A stretch of 64,000 nt of DNA from Planctomycetota bacterium (GTDB lineage Bacteria > Planctomycetota > B15-G4 > SIAN01), in NCBI GenBank assembly GCA_016795285.1, contig JAEUIC010000020.1:153418-217417 (forward strand). Reading direction: 5' to 3'. Each line of letters opens with the position of its first letter. Positions within the stretch are counted from its first letter, which is position 1. The notes beneath the pieces are model-generated. The model was not told the origin of the DNA. It worked only from the letters and a program-made list of their open reading frames with translations, and did not search any database. Shown here piece after piece: positions 17,417 through 26,582 of the stretch. Position numbers and translations under genes: made by a program.

Positions 17417-18754
17417 ATGCAGGTCCAGCGCGTCGCCCTTTCGTCGCTCGAGTTCTGGCCGCAGAACGCCCGCAAGCACGGGCCGGTGAACCACGAGGCG
17501 ATCAAGGCGAGCCTCAAGACGTTCGGGCAGGCCGAGCCGCTCGTCGTACAGGCGAGCACGAAGCAGGTGATCGGCGGCAACGGGCGCCTCGCCGCGATGC
17601 GGGAGCTCGGATGGAAAGAGTGCGACGTCGTCGAACTCCACCTCGATGATCAGAAGGCGGCCGCGCTCGGCCTCGCTTTGAACCGCACGAGCGAGCTTGC
17701 GTCCTGGGATGAGCCGGTGCTCGCCGACATCCTGAAGCAGCTCGACGCCGCGGGGGAGCTTGGCGCGACCGGCTTCAGCCACGACGACTTGGGCGAGCTG
17801 CTCGACAAGCTCGAGTCGCTCTCGGGCGACGCCGACCTCGACGAGGTCCCCGAGCCGCCCGACCAACCGACGACGCGCCGGGGCGACCTATGGGTGCTTG
17901 GCGAGCACCGGCTGCTTTGTGGCGACTCGTCGTCGACCGCCGACCTCGATCGGCTGCTCGCGGGCGCACCGATCCACCTCGTGAACACGGACCCGCCCTA
18001 CAACGTGAAGGTCGAGCCGCGCTCGAACAATGCGATCGCGGCGGGGCTCTCGTCGTTCACGTCGACGCACCACCAGGGGCTCGACCTCGCGCGCCATCCG
18101 GAGAAGTCGCAGCCGACGACCCGGCAGATGCGCGCGAAGGACCGGCCGCTTGCCAACGACTTCGTGAGCGACGAGGCGTTCGCCGAGCTGCTCGGGAAGT
18201 GGTTCGGGAACCTGTCCCGAGTGCTCAAACCGGGCCGCAGCTTCTTCATCTGGGGCGGCTACTCGAACCTCGGCAACTATCCGCCGGCGTTGAAGGCGGC
18301 TGGCCTCTACTTCTCGCAGGCGATCGTCTGGAACAAGGAGCATCCGGTCCTGACGCGGAAGGACTTCATGGGGGCGTTCGAGCTGGCGTACTACGGTTGG
18401 AAGGAAGGAGCGGGGCACGAGTTCTTCGGGCCGAACAACGTGACCGACCTCTGGAACGTGAAGAAGGTGACGCCGACGGCCATGGTCCATTTAACGGAGA
18501 AGCCCGTCGAGCTGGCGACGCGCGCGCTGCTCTACTCGTCGCGCCGCGGCGAGCACGTCCTCGACCTCTTCGGCGGCAGCGGCAGCACGCTCGTCGCCTG
18601 CGAGCAGGCGCAGCGGCGGGCATTCCTGATGGAGCTCGACGAGGCGTACTGCGACGTGATCTTGGAGCGGTGGGCGAAGCTGACGGGGAAACAGCCGGTG
18701 CATGAGGCGACGGGGCGGGTGTTCGCGGGGACGGTCGGGGCGCAAAGCACTTGA
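17417..18754 (+). CDS. ParB/nuclease-domain DNA N6-adenine methyltransferase fusion
   Basis: A 445-residue protein. The N-terminal 100 residues are a ParB-like domain (SLEFWPQNARKHGP, GGNGRLAAMRELGW). From about 150 comes a beta-class methyltransferase: GDLWVLGEHRLLCGDS, then catalytic NTDPPYN (about 190-196), LTEKPVELATRALLYSS and, at the end, SAM motif I DLFGGSGSTLVACEQ. DPPY indicates N6-adenine (or N4-cytosine) methylation. Such ParB-methylase fusions are common in phages, where they protect phage DNA or alter host methylation. The start at ATG 17417 has TTGGAGGC upstream. No cognate restriction enzyme is adjacent. A decayed copy of its C-terminus lies at 11.6 kb. Confidence 0.9.
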   Translation: MQVQRVALSSLEFWPQNARKHGPVNHEAIKASLKTFGQAEPLVVQASTKQVIGGNGRLAAMRELGWKECDVVELHLDDQKAAALGLALNRTSELASWDEPVLADILKQLDAAGELGATGFSHDDLGELLDKLESLSGDADLDEVPEPPDQPTTRRGDLWVLGEHRLLCGDSSSTADLDRLLAGAPIHLVNTDPPYNVKVEPRSNNAIAAGLSSFTSTHHQGLDLARHPEKSQPTTRQMRAKDRPLANDFVSDEAFAELLGKWFGNLSRVLKPGRSFFIWGGYSNLGNYPPALKAAGLYFSQAIVWNKEHPVLTRKDFMGAFELAYYGWKEGAGHEFFGPNNVTDLWNVKKVTPTAMVHLTEKPVELATRALLYSSRRGEHVLDLFGGSGSTLVACEQAQRRAFLMELDEAYCDVILERWAKLTGKQPVHEATGRVFAGTVGAQST

Positions 18755-18791
18755 ATGGTGCGGCACCCCGACCATCGGGCGAAACGTCGGG

Positions 18792-19334
18792 TCAGACCTT
18801 CAGCGCGTACCCGCCCGCATCCGCCTTCGCGACATCGCTCATCGCGGCAAGCCGCCGTCCGATCTCGAGGTGGAGCGCCTTGCTGGTCGTGACATAGCCG
18901 TTGGCGAGGACCTGTTTTGCGAGGTCGCCTGCCTTCATCGGGGAGTTGGCGGCGGCGAGCGCGGTGCGGATCGCGGCGTCGAGGGACGCGTAGTCCTTCG
19001 GTGCAGTGGCCGGCTTGGACGCTCCTGCCTTCTTGGCCGGCCGTCCGCGCTGCGGGGCAGACGCGGCGGCCTTCGGCGGGCGGCCTGGTCCGCGGCCGCT
19101 CCCCTTCGGGCGACCGGGCTTGCGGGCACTGCCCTTGGGTCGACCGGGGCCGCGGCGCACTGGCGCGCTCTGAGGTGCGACGGGTCGCGCATCGATGCTG
19201 GCCCTCGCGTTGGCGATTTCCCCGCGTCGGGCGACGAGGGCGTCGAGCTCGGCGTGCTTCGCTGCGACCATCTGTTTGACGTCGCGGAGGCTCTGGCCCG
19301 CGGCGATGGTGATCAGGTTTTTGCGCCGGCCCAT
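18792..19334 (-). CDS. AT-hook (HMG-I/histone-like) DNA-binding protein
   Basis: A 180-residue protein. The N-terminal helix (about 10-45, DVKQMVAAKHAELDALVARRGEI) is followed by a basic middle with repeated AT-hook cores: RRGPGRPKGS, RKPGRPKGS, GRGPGRPPK and QRGRPAKKAG. The C-terminal 60 residues form a winged-helix-like domain (MKAGDLAKQVLANGYVTTSKALHLEIGRRLAAM). AT-hooks bind the minor groove of A+T DNA, so in this GC-rich genome the protein may target acquired AT-richer DNA. The ATG at 19334 has AGAGGA upstream. It converges with the methyltransferase. Confidence 0.7.
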   Translation of the reverse strand: MGRRKNLITIAAGQSLRDVKQMVAAKHAELDALVARRGEIANARASIDARPVAPQSAPVRRGPGRPKGSARKPGRPKGSGRGPGRPPKAAASAPQRGRPAKKAGASKPATAPKDYASLDAAIRTALAAANSPMKAGDLAKQVLANGYVTTSKALHLEIGRRLAAMSDVAKADAGGYALKV

Positions 19335-19501
19335 GCATTCCTCTCCCGTGCGCCGCGATGAGCGCGTCCGTCGAAACAGAAGTCGCGATCGTAGCGCACG
19401 GAACCCGCGCCGACATCTTCGGACTTGAGGTGCCGCGACGGCTCAGCCCTGATCGTCGTCGCGCATGCGAGATGGCGCGTGCGCGCCAACGGAGGCGACG
19501 G

Positions 19502-19783
19502 ATGAGTTCGAAGCGACAGGTCGAGGTCGACGGGGCGCGTCGACGAACCAGCGAGCCGCGCAGCGTCGGGATCTGGTACTCGGACGACAACGGCCAGATC
19601 GCGTGCGGCGATCACCGCGACCTCTACGGCCGCATCCCTTGGCGGCGGATGTCAGTGAGCGAGGTGGTGGACTTCCGGGCCGAGGTGTCGGACTGCGTCG
19701 GTCTCGACGAGGCGATTTGCGAGGTCTGTCGCGGGAACGCTCGACGCGCGCGGCACGCGGCGGACGCGGAGCCGACGCCATGA
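19502..19783 (+). CDS. Unknown 93-residue protein
   Basis: Not recognised. The middle reads VGIWYSDDNGQIACGDHRDLYGRIPWRRMS and the end has EAICEVCRGNARRAR, so three Cys could bind metal. I prefer ATG 19502, which follows GGAGG by seven bases, over an in-frame ATG 48 codons upstream. Its stop overlaps the next start by ATGA. The 167 bases between the AT-hook gene and this start hold the divergent promoters. Confidence 0.5.
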   Translation: MSSKRQVEVDGARRRTSEPRSVGIWYSDDNGQIACGDHRDLYGRIPWRRMSVSEVVDFRAEVSDCVGLDEAICEVCRGNARRARHAADAEPTP

Positions 19784-20052
19784 CGCTCGATCACTACGCC
19801 AAGCAGGAGCCCAAGACCTGCCAACCCGAGTGCGCGTGCGCCTGCCACCGGTCCGACAGTCCCGCGTGCGTCGCGTGCGGCGGCGTGGACGAGCTGCTGC
19901 GCGGCGCCGCGGAGCAGGACACTCGCGATCGCGCCGCGCCAGACGGCGCAGGTGGCGCGGGTGGGGCAGCGGGTGAGGCGCGTGGTGGTGAAGGTGGCCA
20001 AGGCGGCAGCACCACCCCGCCCCCGACCCCGCCGCCCCCCGCGTCGCCCTAA
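19780..20052 (+). CDS. Cys-rich small protein with low-complexity tail
   Basis: A 90-residue protein coupled to the previous gene by an ATGA overlap. Residues 10-40 carry CQPECACACHRSDSPACVACGG, a dense set of Cys and His that could form a small zinc finger. The rest is a Gly/Ala/Pro-rich tail. Function unknown. It is the last gene before the defence island; the 134 bases that follow hold no gene. Confidence 0.45.
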   Translation: MTLDHYAKQEPKTCQPECACACHRSDSPACVACGGVDELLRGAAEQDTRDRAAPDGAGGAGGAAGEARGGEGGQGGSTTPPPTPPPPASP

Positions 20053-20186
20053 GTCCCACCCCGGCTTCGGGTAGCGGCTCCCTGTCGGAACCTGCATGAT
20101 CTCCGGCTCGCGGCACGCCGTCCGGGCTGAGAGGTCATGGGGGACCGCTCGCGGCGCGGCTCAACCGCTCGTGCAGACGCCCACGC

Positions 20187-20925
20187 ATGACGGCAAGCGG
20201 CCTCACTCCCGAACAGCGCGCTCGCCAGCAGATCGACGCGGCACTCGCCGCTGCGGGCTGGCTGGTGCAGGACCGTGACGAGGTCAACCTCGCCGCGGGT
20301 CGCGGCGTTGCGGTCCGGGAGTTCCCCCTGGAGCGCGGCCACGGCTTCGCCGACTACCTGCTCTTCGTCGACGGCAAGCCGTGCGGCGTCCTCGAAGCCA
20401 AGCCCGAGGGCTTCGCGCTCACCGGGGTCGAGCCGCAGGCGCGCCGCTACGCCGACGGTCTCCCCGCGTCGCTTCGCCCGCCGGTGCGGCCGCTGCCCTT
20501 CCTCTATCTCAGCACCGGCGCGGTCACGCGCTTCACGAACCTCCTCGACCCGCACCCGCGCAGCCGGGAGCTCTTCGCGGTCCACCGGCCCGAGACGCTC
20601 GCCGAGTGGCTGACTGCCGACACGCTCGACGCCTGGGTCAAGTCGAACGGCGCCTTCACGGCGGCGGAGGACACGAAGCCCTCGTCGCTTCGGTCGCGCC
20701 TGCGCGCGATGCCGCACCTTCATCCCGGGCGGCTCTACGAGAACCAGCGCAGGGCGATCACCAACCTCGAACGCTCCGTGCGCGACGACCGGCCGAGCTC
20801 GCTGATCCAGATGGCGACCGGCTTTGGCAAGACGATCATGGCGGTCGCCTCGATCCAACGTCTGACTAAGTTCATCGGCGCGCGCCGCGTCCTCTTCGGA
20901 TGTCGATCCGGCCAACGTGAGACAC
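20187..20925 (+). pseudogene. Truncated type I restriction enzyme R subunit (hsdR) fragment
   Basis: The first 236 residues are a good HsdR N-terminus. The nuclease domain GHGFADYLLFVDGKPCGVLEAKPEG carries the PD-(D/E)xK residues. LYENQRRAITNLERSV and LIQMATGFGKTIMAVASI are helicase motifs Q and I (Walker A). After GARRVLF a frame change follows; the next bases in the +1 frame give VDPANVR, close to the expected VDRANLG, and then homology stops just before the BrxE start. A full HsdR has about 900 residues or more, so the motor and C-terminal domains are gone. No hsdM or hsdS is present. Confidence 0.8.
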
Positions 20926-20929
20926 GGCA

Positions 20930-21487
20930 ATGCAATGTGACCTCGATCGGCTCCTCAAGCTCCGACTACTTGTGGCCCGCTTCGGCGAGATGGACCTCGC
21001 AAAGTGGTGGAACACAAAGGGGCAGCTCGGCCCTCTCGGCGCTGCCGCTCTTCGGCGTGGATTCCCGCGCACGCACCGCTTCGCTCAGGCGCGCTCCGTC
21101 TTCGCCGTTGCTGCTCACCGCTGCGCCGAGGTCTTCGATCCCCCGGGCTGTGTCACACTTTGGCGGCTACCCGAGAACGTCGAGGAAGGCTTTGACGCCC
21201 GCTGGGAGCACTGGCTTGACCACGCGAGCGAGTGGACCGGACTCTTTGAGAATCTGGAGTCGCTTTCGGGCAACGATTTGATCGACGTCCTGCGCACCTT
21301 TGAGGTTGTTTCGGAACGCGACGTCGAGGCGTACGGCAAGCTGCGCCGCTCTGCGGAGGGCCGCGCGGTCCCGCTTCCCGGGACCTTCTCGAGTACCGAT
21401 GCGGACATCGCGCTCCTCGCGCTCGGCTTCGCGCGTGGCGAACCTTCGGCGCTCGCAGTGCCATACGCGCGGAGGGCGGACACTTGA
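20930..21487 (+). CDS. brxE: BREX protein BrxE
   Basis: A 185-residue protein opening LDRLLKLRLLVARFGEMDLAKWWNTKGQLGPLGAAALRRGFPRTH and continuing AQARSVFAVAAHRCAEVFDPPGCVTLWRLPE, which I recognise as the BrxE family, known mainly from type 6 BREX loci. Its biochemical role is not established; it appears to be cytosolic. The C-terminal half is variable. The ATG at 20930 lies at the edge of the hsdR fragment, and the stop overlaps the TTG start of brxA. It is the first gene of the BREX operon. Confidence 0.7.
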   Translation: MQCDLDRLLKLRLLVARFGEMDLAKWWNTKGQLGPLGAAALRRGFPRTHRFAQARSVFAVAAHRCAEVFDPPGCVTLWRLPENVEEGFDARWEHWLDHASEWTGLFENLESLSGNDLIDVLRTFEVVSERDVEAYGKLRRSAEGRAVPLPGTFSSTDADIALLALGFARGEPSALAVPYARRADT

Positions 21488-22269
21488 CGGCGTCGTCGCG
21501 CGCCAACGTCGCCTCATCGTTCACGATCATCAAAGGAGCGATGATCGATGAGACCTACGCTGTGTTTGCCGAGTGGGCCTTCGAGCGCTCGAAGCGCGAA
21601 AACCTCGACCGTCTCCGCGAAGACAACTTCATCGGTGCGAGCAGCGCCACCTGGCTGCGGGACGTCGCAAAGGTCATGAACCGCCGCTTCGATCCCGCCG
21701 GGCGCGACCGATCGTTGGTCACGCTCGCAAAGCACGGGCTGCCCATCCAAGAGTGGAAGCCGCTGCTCCTCTGGCACATGACGCGCGACGAGTTCCTGCT
21801 CCGCGACTTTCTCGGAATCTGGCTCTTCGATGCCTACGACTCCGGCACCTTCCGCATCCACTCCGAAGATGTCGAGAAATACCTGAGCGGGATTGGCAAG
21901 CGCGGTGGCACCACCGAGCACAGCTGGTCCGAGCAGACCACGAAACGCGTAGCGGCAGGCCTGCTCAAGATGGCGGTCGATTTCGGCCTGCTGCATGGCG
22001 CCGTGGTCAGAGAGTTCGCCTCGTTCCACTTGCCGGAGCGCAGCTTCCTTTACTTGCTTCACGCCATGCTCGACCAAAAGATGAGCCCGTCGAAGCTCAT
22101 CTCTTCACCCGAATGGCGCCTGTTCTTGATGCGCCCCGCAGACGTCGAGCACGAGCTTCTACGTCTGCATCAATTCAAGAAGCTCGAGTACCAGGTCGCC
22201 GGCAGCATCGTGCAGCTCTCCTTGCCATGCACGAGCAGCTCCGAGTACGCGACAAGGATGATCCCATGA
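21484..22269 (+). CDS. brxA: BREX protein BrxA (DUF1819)
   Basis: A 261-residue DUF1819-type protein. The family features are visible: helical core ASSATWLRDVAKVMNRRFDP, EWKPLLLWHMTRDEFLLRDFLGIWLF and the C-terminal LLRLHQFKKLEYQVAGSIVQLSLP. BrxA is a small DNA-binding protein needed for BREX phage exclusion. I take TTG 21484 as start because it overlaps the brxE stop (TTGA). A second candidate is ATG 21541, which begins IDETYAVFAEWAF. The stop overlaps brxB by ATGA. Confidence 0.85.
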   Translation: MTASSRANVASSFTIIKGAMIDETYAVFAEWAFERSKRENLDRLREDNFIGASSATWLRDVAKVMNRRFDPAGRDRSLVTLAKHGLPIQEWKPLLLWHMTRDEFLLRDFLGIWLFDAYDSGTFRIHSEDVEKYLSGIGKRGGTTEHSWSEQTTKRVAAGLLKMAVDFGLLHGAVVREFASFHLPERSFLYLLHAMLDQKMSPSKLISSPEWRLFLMRPADVEHELLRLHQFKKLEYQVAGSIVQLSLPCTSSSEYATRMIP

Positions 22270-22850
22270 GCCTTACTGATCCCGCGCCGACCCGGCTCAC
22301 CCGGGACCTCGAGCCCATTCTCTCGGATCACGATCCGCGGGTGAGGCTGAGTGCCTATCACGACATGCCCTATGCGATCTTCCGCTACGACCCGGAGGAA
22401 GAGTTCGAACTGCGCAAGCAGGTGACGCTGCTCGAAACCCGCCTCTCGCAGAAGGGCAAGCGCGTCTGCCGCATCTCTCTGGCTGAGTGCCTCGATGAGG
22501 CCATGCGTTCACAACGACCTCTTGAGGAGTGGTTCGCCGCCGAGCGCGAACAGGGGGTCGAGACGATCGTCGAGACCGTTCACTCGGTGCTGTCCGAGTA
22601 CTCGCCGCTCGTTGACCTAGTTGCGGCTCGAATGCCAGAGCACCCCGACCCTCTGCTCGACGTCGTCTTCATTCTGCGCACCGGGGCGCTGTTTCCCGTG
22701 TACCGAACGTTCTCGCTGCTTGAGCAGCTCAAGGGGCGGGTCCACGTGCCGACCGTGCTGTTCTACCCCGGCGACCTCGATGGCGCTGCGGGCCTGCGCT
22801 TCATGGGCGTGCTCGACGCGGAGCACAACTACCGCCCGAAGATCTTCTGA
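22266..22850 (+). CDS. brxB: BREX protein BrxB (DUF1788)
   Basis: A 194-residue DUF1788 protein with YAIFRYDPEEEFELRKQVTLLETRL, EYSPLVDLVAARMPEHPDPLLDVVFILRTGALFPVYRTFSLLEQL and a final PTVLFYPGDLDG. That order is typical of BrxB, a conserved core BREX component thought to bridge BrxC, PglX and PglZ. It has an ATGA overlap with brxA and lies 12 bases before brxC. Length is normal for the family. Confidence 0.88.
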   Translation: MSLTDPAPTRLTRDLEPILSDHDPRVRLSAYHDMPYAIFRYDPEEEFELRKQVTLLETRLSQKGKRVCRISLAECLDEAMRSQRPLEEWFAAEREQGVETIVETVHSVLSEYSPLVDLVAARMPEHPDPLLDVVFILRTGALFPVYRTFSLLEQLKGRVHVPTVLFYPGDLDGAAGLRFMGVLDAEHNYRPKIF

Positions 22851-22862
22851 GGACCGCCGACA

Positions 22863-25800
22863 ATGACGACGCCCACGTCCATCAAGACGCTGTTCGCCAA
22901 CAACATCCACCGTCGCATCGAAGAAGTCATTAAGGTTGACCAGACTGACGACGAGATCATCCGCGACGAGATCGACGAATACGTCGTCACAGATGCGATC
23001 CGCACGCATTACACCGGCATCTTCGAAGCGTATCGCGAGACGCCGAACAAGCCGCACGAGGGCATCGCGATCTGGGTGTCGGGCTTCTTCGGCTCCGGCA
23101 AGTCGAGCTTCGCCAAGATGCTCGGCATTTCGGTGGCGAACCGCGCCATCGCAGGTCAGTTGGCTGGACATCGTTTCGCCGCGCGGGCAGGCGACAACAA
23201 GCTTCAGGTTCTGCTCAAGGCCATCAACGAGAGAATCCCGACTCACGCGGTCATCTTCGACGTTTCCACCGACCGAGGCATCCGTAGCGGAAACCAGACT
23301 CTCACTGAGATCATGTATGGGCTCTTCCTCCAGAGCCTCGGCTACGCGAAGGATCTCGACCTGTCGGAGCTGGAGATCGGCCTCGAAGAGAAGGGCTCGC
23401 TCGGCAAGTTCGAGGACGAGTACAAGCGGCTCTTCAAGAAGGAGTGGTCGAGCGAGAAGGGCAAGATCGCATTCGCTCTCTCTGAAGCGAGCCGCGTGCT
23501 CCACAGCCTCGAGCCGGACACGTATCCGGTCGCCGATTCGTGGGTGAAGGCCGTCAAGAACAAGGCCGACATCAATCCGGGCAAGCTCGCCGAGCGCGCG
23601 GGCGAGCTGATGAAGCGCAGGAAGCCCGGGCATTCGTTGATCTTCGTGGTCGACGAGGTCGGCCAGTTCGTCGCTCGCGACGTCCAGAAGATGCTCGATC
23701 TGCAGGCCATCGTTCAGCAGCTCGGCGTGAAGGGACGCGGCAAGCACTGGGTCGTCGTCACGTCGCAGGAGAAGCTGGGCGAGATCGTCTCCGGGCTCGA
23801 CGACAAGAAGATCGAGCTCGCGCGTCTGATGGATCGCTTCCCGCTGCAGGTTCACCTCGAGCCGAGCGACATCTCCGAGGTCACGAGCCGCCGTGTGCTC
23901 TCGAAGAACGCCAACGCGCAGACCACGCTCGGGAAGCTCTTCGACGAGCACCGGGGACGGCTCACGGAGCACACGCGGCTCACCGCTGACATCAAGCTCC
24001 CCGAGGTGACGCGCGAGGCCTTCATCGATCTCTACCCGCTCCTGCCCTACCAGATCGACCTCATCATCCAGGTCGTCTCCGGCCTGCGAACCCAGGGCGG
24101 TGCCAGCAAGCACGTCGGCGGTGCGAACCGCACCATCATCAAGCTCGCGCAGCAGCTCCTCATCAATCCTGCGGTGAACCTCGCTGATGGCGCAGTCGGC
24201 GACCTCGTGCGGCTCGATCAGGTCTACGACCTCGTCGAGGGCAACATTGGCTCCGAGGTGCGCGCGAAGATCGCAGCCGTCTCAAAACTGGTCGATCACC
24301 CGCTGGCGCAGCCGGTGGCGAAGGTCATCTGCCTGCTCCAGTACGTGAAGAGCGTCCACCGTAGCGCGGAGAACCTCGCCGCAGCCCTGCATGGTCAGGT
24401 CGGCGGCGACTCCCAGCTCGCCTCGGTGAAGGAGGCGCTCCGCGCGCTCGAGGCCGCCCACCAGGTTCGCCGCGGTGACGATGGCTACCGCATTCCGACT
24501 CCCGCCGAGGACGATTGGGAGCGCCTTCGCAACGGCATCAGCCCGAAGCCTGGCGACTCGCACCGGCTCTACCAGGAAGTGATCTCGGGCTTCTGGCAGC
24601 CGCAGCCCTCGCACACGCTCTTCGACACCAAGACGTTCAAGGCGGGGCTCGCCATCCACGGCCGCGAGATCACGAGCGGCGACATGGTGTTCCAGGTCCA
24701 CCTCGCCGAGGACGGGAAGGACTTCGACGGCCTCGCCGCCGAGCTGCGCACGCGCAGCCAGCAGGAGCGCAAGCACGTCTTCTGGGCCATCGCGCTCACT
24801 GACGCGATCGACCGCGAGACCGTCGAGCTGTTCCGCAGTAAAGAGATGCTCGCGCGCAAGGAGCGCGAGACGAAGGGCGAAGACACGCCCGCCCTCATTG
24901 CGGAGGAGCGGGTTCGGCTGCGCCGGCACAGCGACGAGCTTCGCCGTCTGCTCCGCGCTGCGTGCCTCTCCGGTCGCATCTACTTCCGGGGCAATGACCG
25001 CAGCCCGACGGACCGCGCCGTCGACGTCGGCAAGACCGCCGCCGAGGTGCTCGGTCAGGTGTTGCCCGAGGTCTTCGACCGCTTCAAGGAGGCCGCCGCC
25101 AAGGCGACGGACGTGAAGAAGGGAACCGACGCTCTCTTCACCGGGGAGAACCTCCAGGGCCTCCCGAGCGTGTTCGGCAGCATCGGCCTCCTCCGCGACG
25201 AGAAGGGCAAGACCGTCTTCCGCACCGAGAGCGGCACATTGAAGGAAGTCCTCGACCGCATCGACGAGCGCGCCAACTACGGCGACACCGCGAGCGGCCG
25301 CTACCTCACCGATGAGTTCGCCAAGGAGCCGTTCGGCTGGGACTTCGAGGTCGTGCGATTGCTCGTCCTGTCGCTCTTGCGCGCTGGGAAGATCGAGGCG
25401 ACTAGCAAGGGCCAGACGATCGACAGTGTCACCGGCGTCGAAGCGCGCGACACGTTTTCAAACAACAACCTGTTCCGGCAGGCGGCTTTCCGCCCGAAGA
25501 AGGGCATCGAGTTCGAGGAGCTGGTGAAGGCGTCCGAAGCCTTCCGCGACACCTTCGGCAGCGAGGTGAAGGAGCTGAACGCCGGCGCCATCGTCGCCGA
25601 GCTCCGCAAGGAGGTCGCCCGCAACGAGGACACCGTTGCCTTCGCGCTAGCGACGCTCGCCGCGCACCGCCTGCCGGGCGGCACGGTGCTCGACAGCGCC
25701 ATCGGCCAGATGAAGGCCATCCTGCGGGGCTCGGAGGACAACGCCATCGCGACGTTCAACACGAGTCACCGGGGAATCAAGGACGCCGTCAAGCGCGCCG

Positions 25801-26408
25801 TCGAGCTCGAGCAGGTGCTCAGCGAGCCACGCCTACACGACCTCGAGCGCGCGCGCAAGGCTCAGGGCGTGCTCTGGAGCTTCCTGAGCCAGGAGTCGGA
25901 CGTCACCGACGATCTGCGCACGCGCGCCTCGTCTCTCGAAGATCTCCTCGCGCGCGAAACCTTCTTCAAGGAGCTGCCGTCCATCGAGCAGCACACCAAG
26001 GCGATCGAGACCGAGTACGCGCGCCGCGAGGATGATTCGCTCGACGCACGCGTCGCCGCGTACACCAAGGCGTTCGACAAGCTCATCAAGACGCCGGGCT
26101 GGTCGGAGATCGACGAGGACCAGCAGCGCCGCCTCGCCGACCCCTTCGAGCGGGGGAAGAAGCGTGGCACGGAGCATGTGCCGATCCCGCAGCTCCGCGC
26201 GGATCGCGACGCCTGCGAGGGGCGCTTGCGCGCGGCCGTCGCCGAGCTGCGGCGCATCATCGACGGTGAACGTGTCGTCACCGTCAGCGTCGGCAGCTAC
26301 TTCGCGGGCGGCATCGAGACCGAGGAGCAGCTCGAGGCAGCGCTCGACGGCGTGCGCGAAGAGTGCGCGCGCCTCATCGGCGCCGGCAAAAAGGTCATCG
26401 TTCAGTAA
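22863..26408 (+). CDS. brxC: BREX P-loop ATPase BrxC
   Basis: An 1181-residue AAA+-type ATPase. Walker A is GFFGSGKSSFAK at about 73-84; FVVDEVGQFVARD near 255-270 is the Walker B region, followed by HWVVVTSQEKL (sensor). A middle segment reads PLLPYQIDLIIQVVSGLRTQGG. The last 400 residues are helical and coiled-coil-like. BrxC is the large ATPase of all BREX systems and is required for both methylation and exclusion. A GAGGA ribosome-binding site lies just upstream. Full length, no disruption seen. Confidence 0.92.
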   Translation: MTTPTSIKTLFANNIHRRIEEVIKVDQTDDEIIRDEIDEYVVTDAIRTHYTGIFEAYRETPNKPHEGIAIWVSGFFGSGKSSFAKMLGISVANRAIAGQLAGHRFAARAGDNKLQVLLKAINERIPTHAVIFDVSTDRGIRSGNQTLTEIMYGLFLQSLGYAKDLDLSELEIGLEEKGSLGKFEDEYKRLFKKEWSSEKGKIAFALSEASRVLHSLEPDTYPVADSWVKAVKNKADINPGKLAERAGELMKRRKPGHSLIFVVDEVGQFVARDVQKMLDLQAIVQQLGVKGRGKHWVVVTSQEKLGEIVSGLDDKKIELARLMDRFPLQVHLEPSDISEVTSRRVLSKNANAQTTLGKLFDEHRGRLTEHTRLTADIKLPEVTREAFIDLYPLLPYQIDLIIQVVSGLRTQGGASKHVGGANRTIIKLAQQLLINPAVNLADGAVGDLVRLDQVYDLVEGNIGSEVRAKIAAVSKLVDHPLAQPVAKVICLLQYVKSVHRSAENLAAALHGQVGGDSQLASVKEALRALEAAHQVRRGDDGYRIPTPAEDDWERLRNGISPKPGDSHRLYQEVISGFWQPQPSHTLFDTKTFKAGLAIHGREITSGDMVFQVHLAEDGKDFDGLAAELRTRSQQERKHVFWAIALTDAIDRETVELFRSKEMLARKERETKGEDTPALIAEERVRLRRHSDELRRLLRAACLSGRIYFRGNDRSPTDRAVDVGKTAAEVLGQVLPEVFDRFKEAAAKATDVKKGTDALFTGENLQGLPSVFGSIGLLRDEKGKTVFRTESGTLKEVLDRIDERANYGDTASGRYLTDEFAKEPFGWDFEVVRLLVLSLLRAGKIEATSKGQTIDSVTGVEARDTFSNNNLFRQAAFRPKKGIEFEELVKASEAFRDTFGSEVKELNAGAIVAELRKEVARNEDTVAFALATLAAHRLPGGTVLDSAIGQMKAILRGSEDNAIATFNTSHRGIKDAVKRAVELEQVLSEPRLHDLERARKAQGVLWSFLSQESDVTDDLRTRASSLEDLLARETFFKELPSIEQHTKAIETEYARREDDSLDARVAAYTKAFDKLIKTPGWSEIDEDQQRRLADPFERGKKRGTEHVPIPQLRADRDACEGRLRAAVAELRRIIDGERVVTVSVGSYFAGGIETEEQLEAALDGVREECARLIGAGKKVIVQ

Positions 26409-26420
26409 GGGACGCCGAGG

Positions 26421-26582
26421 ATGGACAAGGACACACGCAACGCCATCGAAAGCGCCACCCAGCGCGCGCGGAAGCTCCTCGAGGAGGACTTCGCCGCGCA
26501 GCTTGAGGGCGACTTCGACGTGCACCGCGACGGCGCGGTGGCCGCGAAGGCCGGAGGCCACCTCTCGGCCCGCCAGGCCTTC
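26421..26582 (+). repeat. Near-identical 5' ends of the two pglX genes (second copy 30304-30465)
   Basis: The first 162 bases of the two pglX copies differ at only one position (C at 26515, T at the equivalent site). Similarity then drops gradually, stays high through the methyltransferase core and rises again at the 3' ends. The direct repeats are 3.9 kb apart and can recombine, deleting one copy or making hybrid genes. Confidence 0.9.

Noticed and set aside
18754..18792. Possible terminator between the methylase and AT-hook genes
   Set aside because: The arms CCCGAC/GTCGGG are only six bases with a large loop and no T run.
22617..24113. 498-codon minus-strand ORF opposite brxB/brxC
   Set aside because: Antisense shadow of BrxC; no domain, and the BrxC frame is clear.
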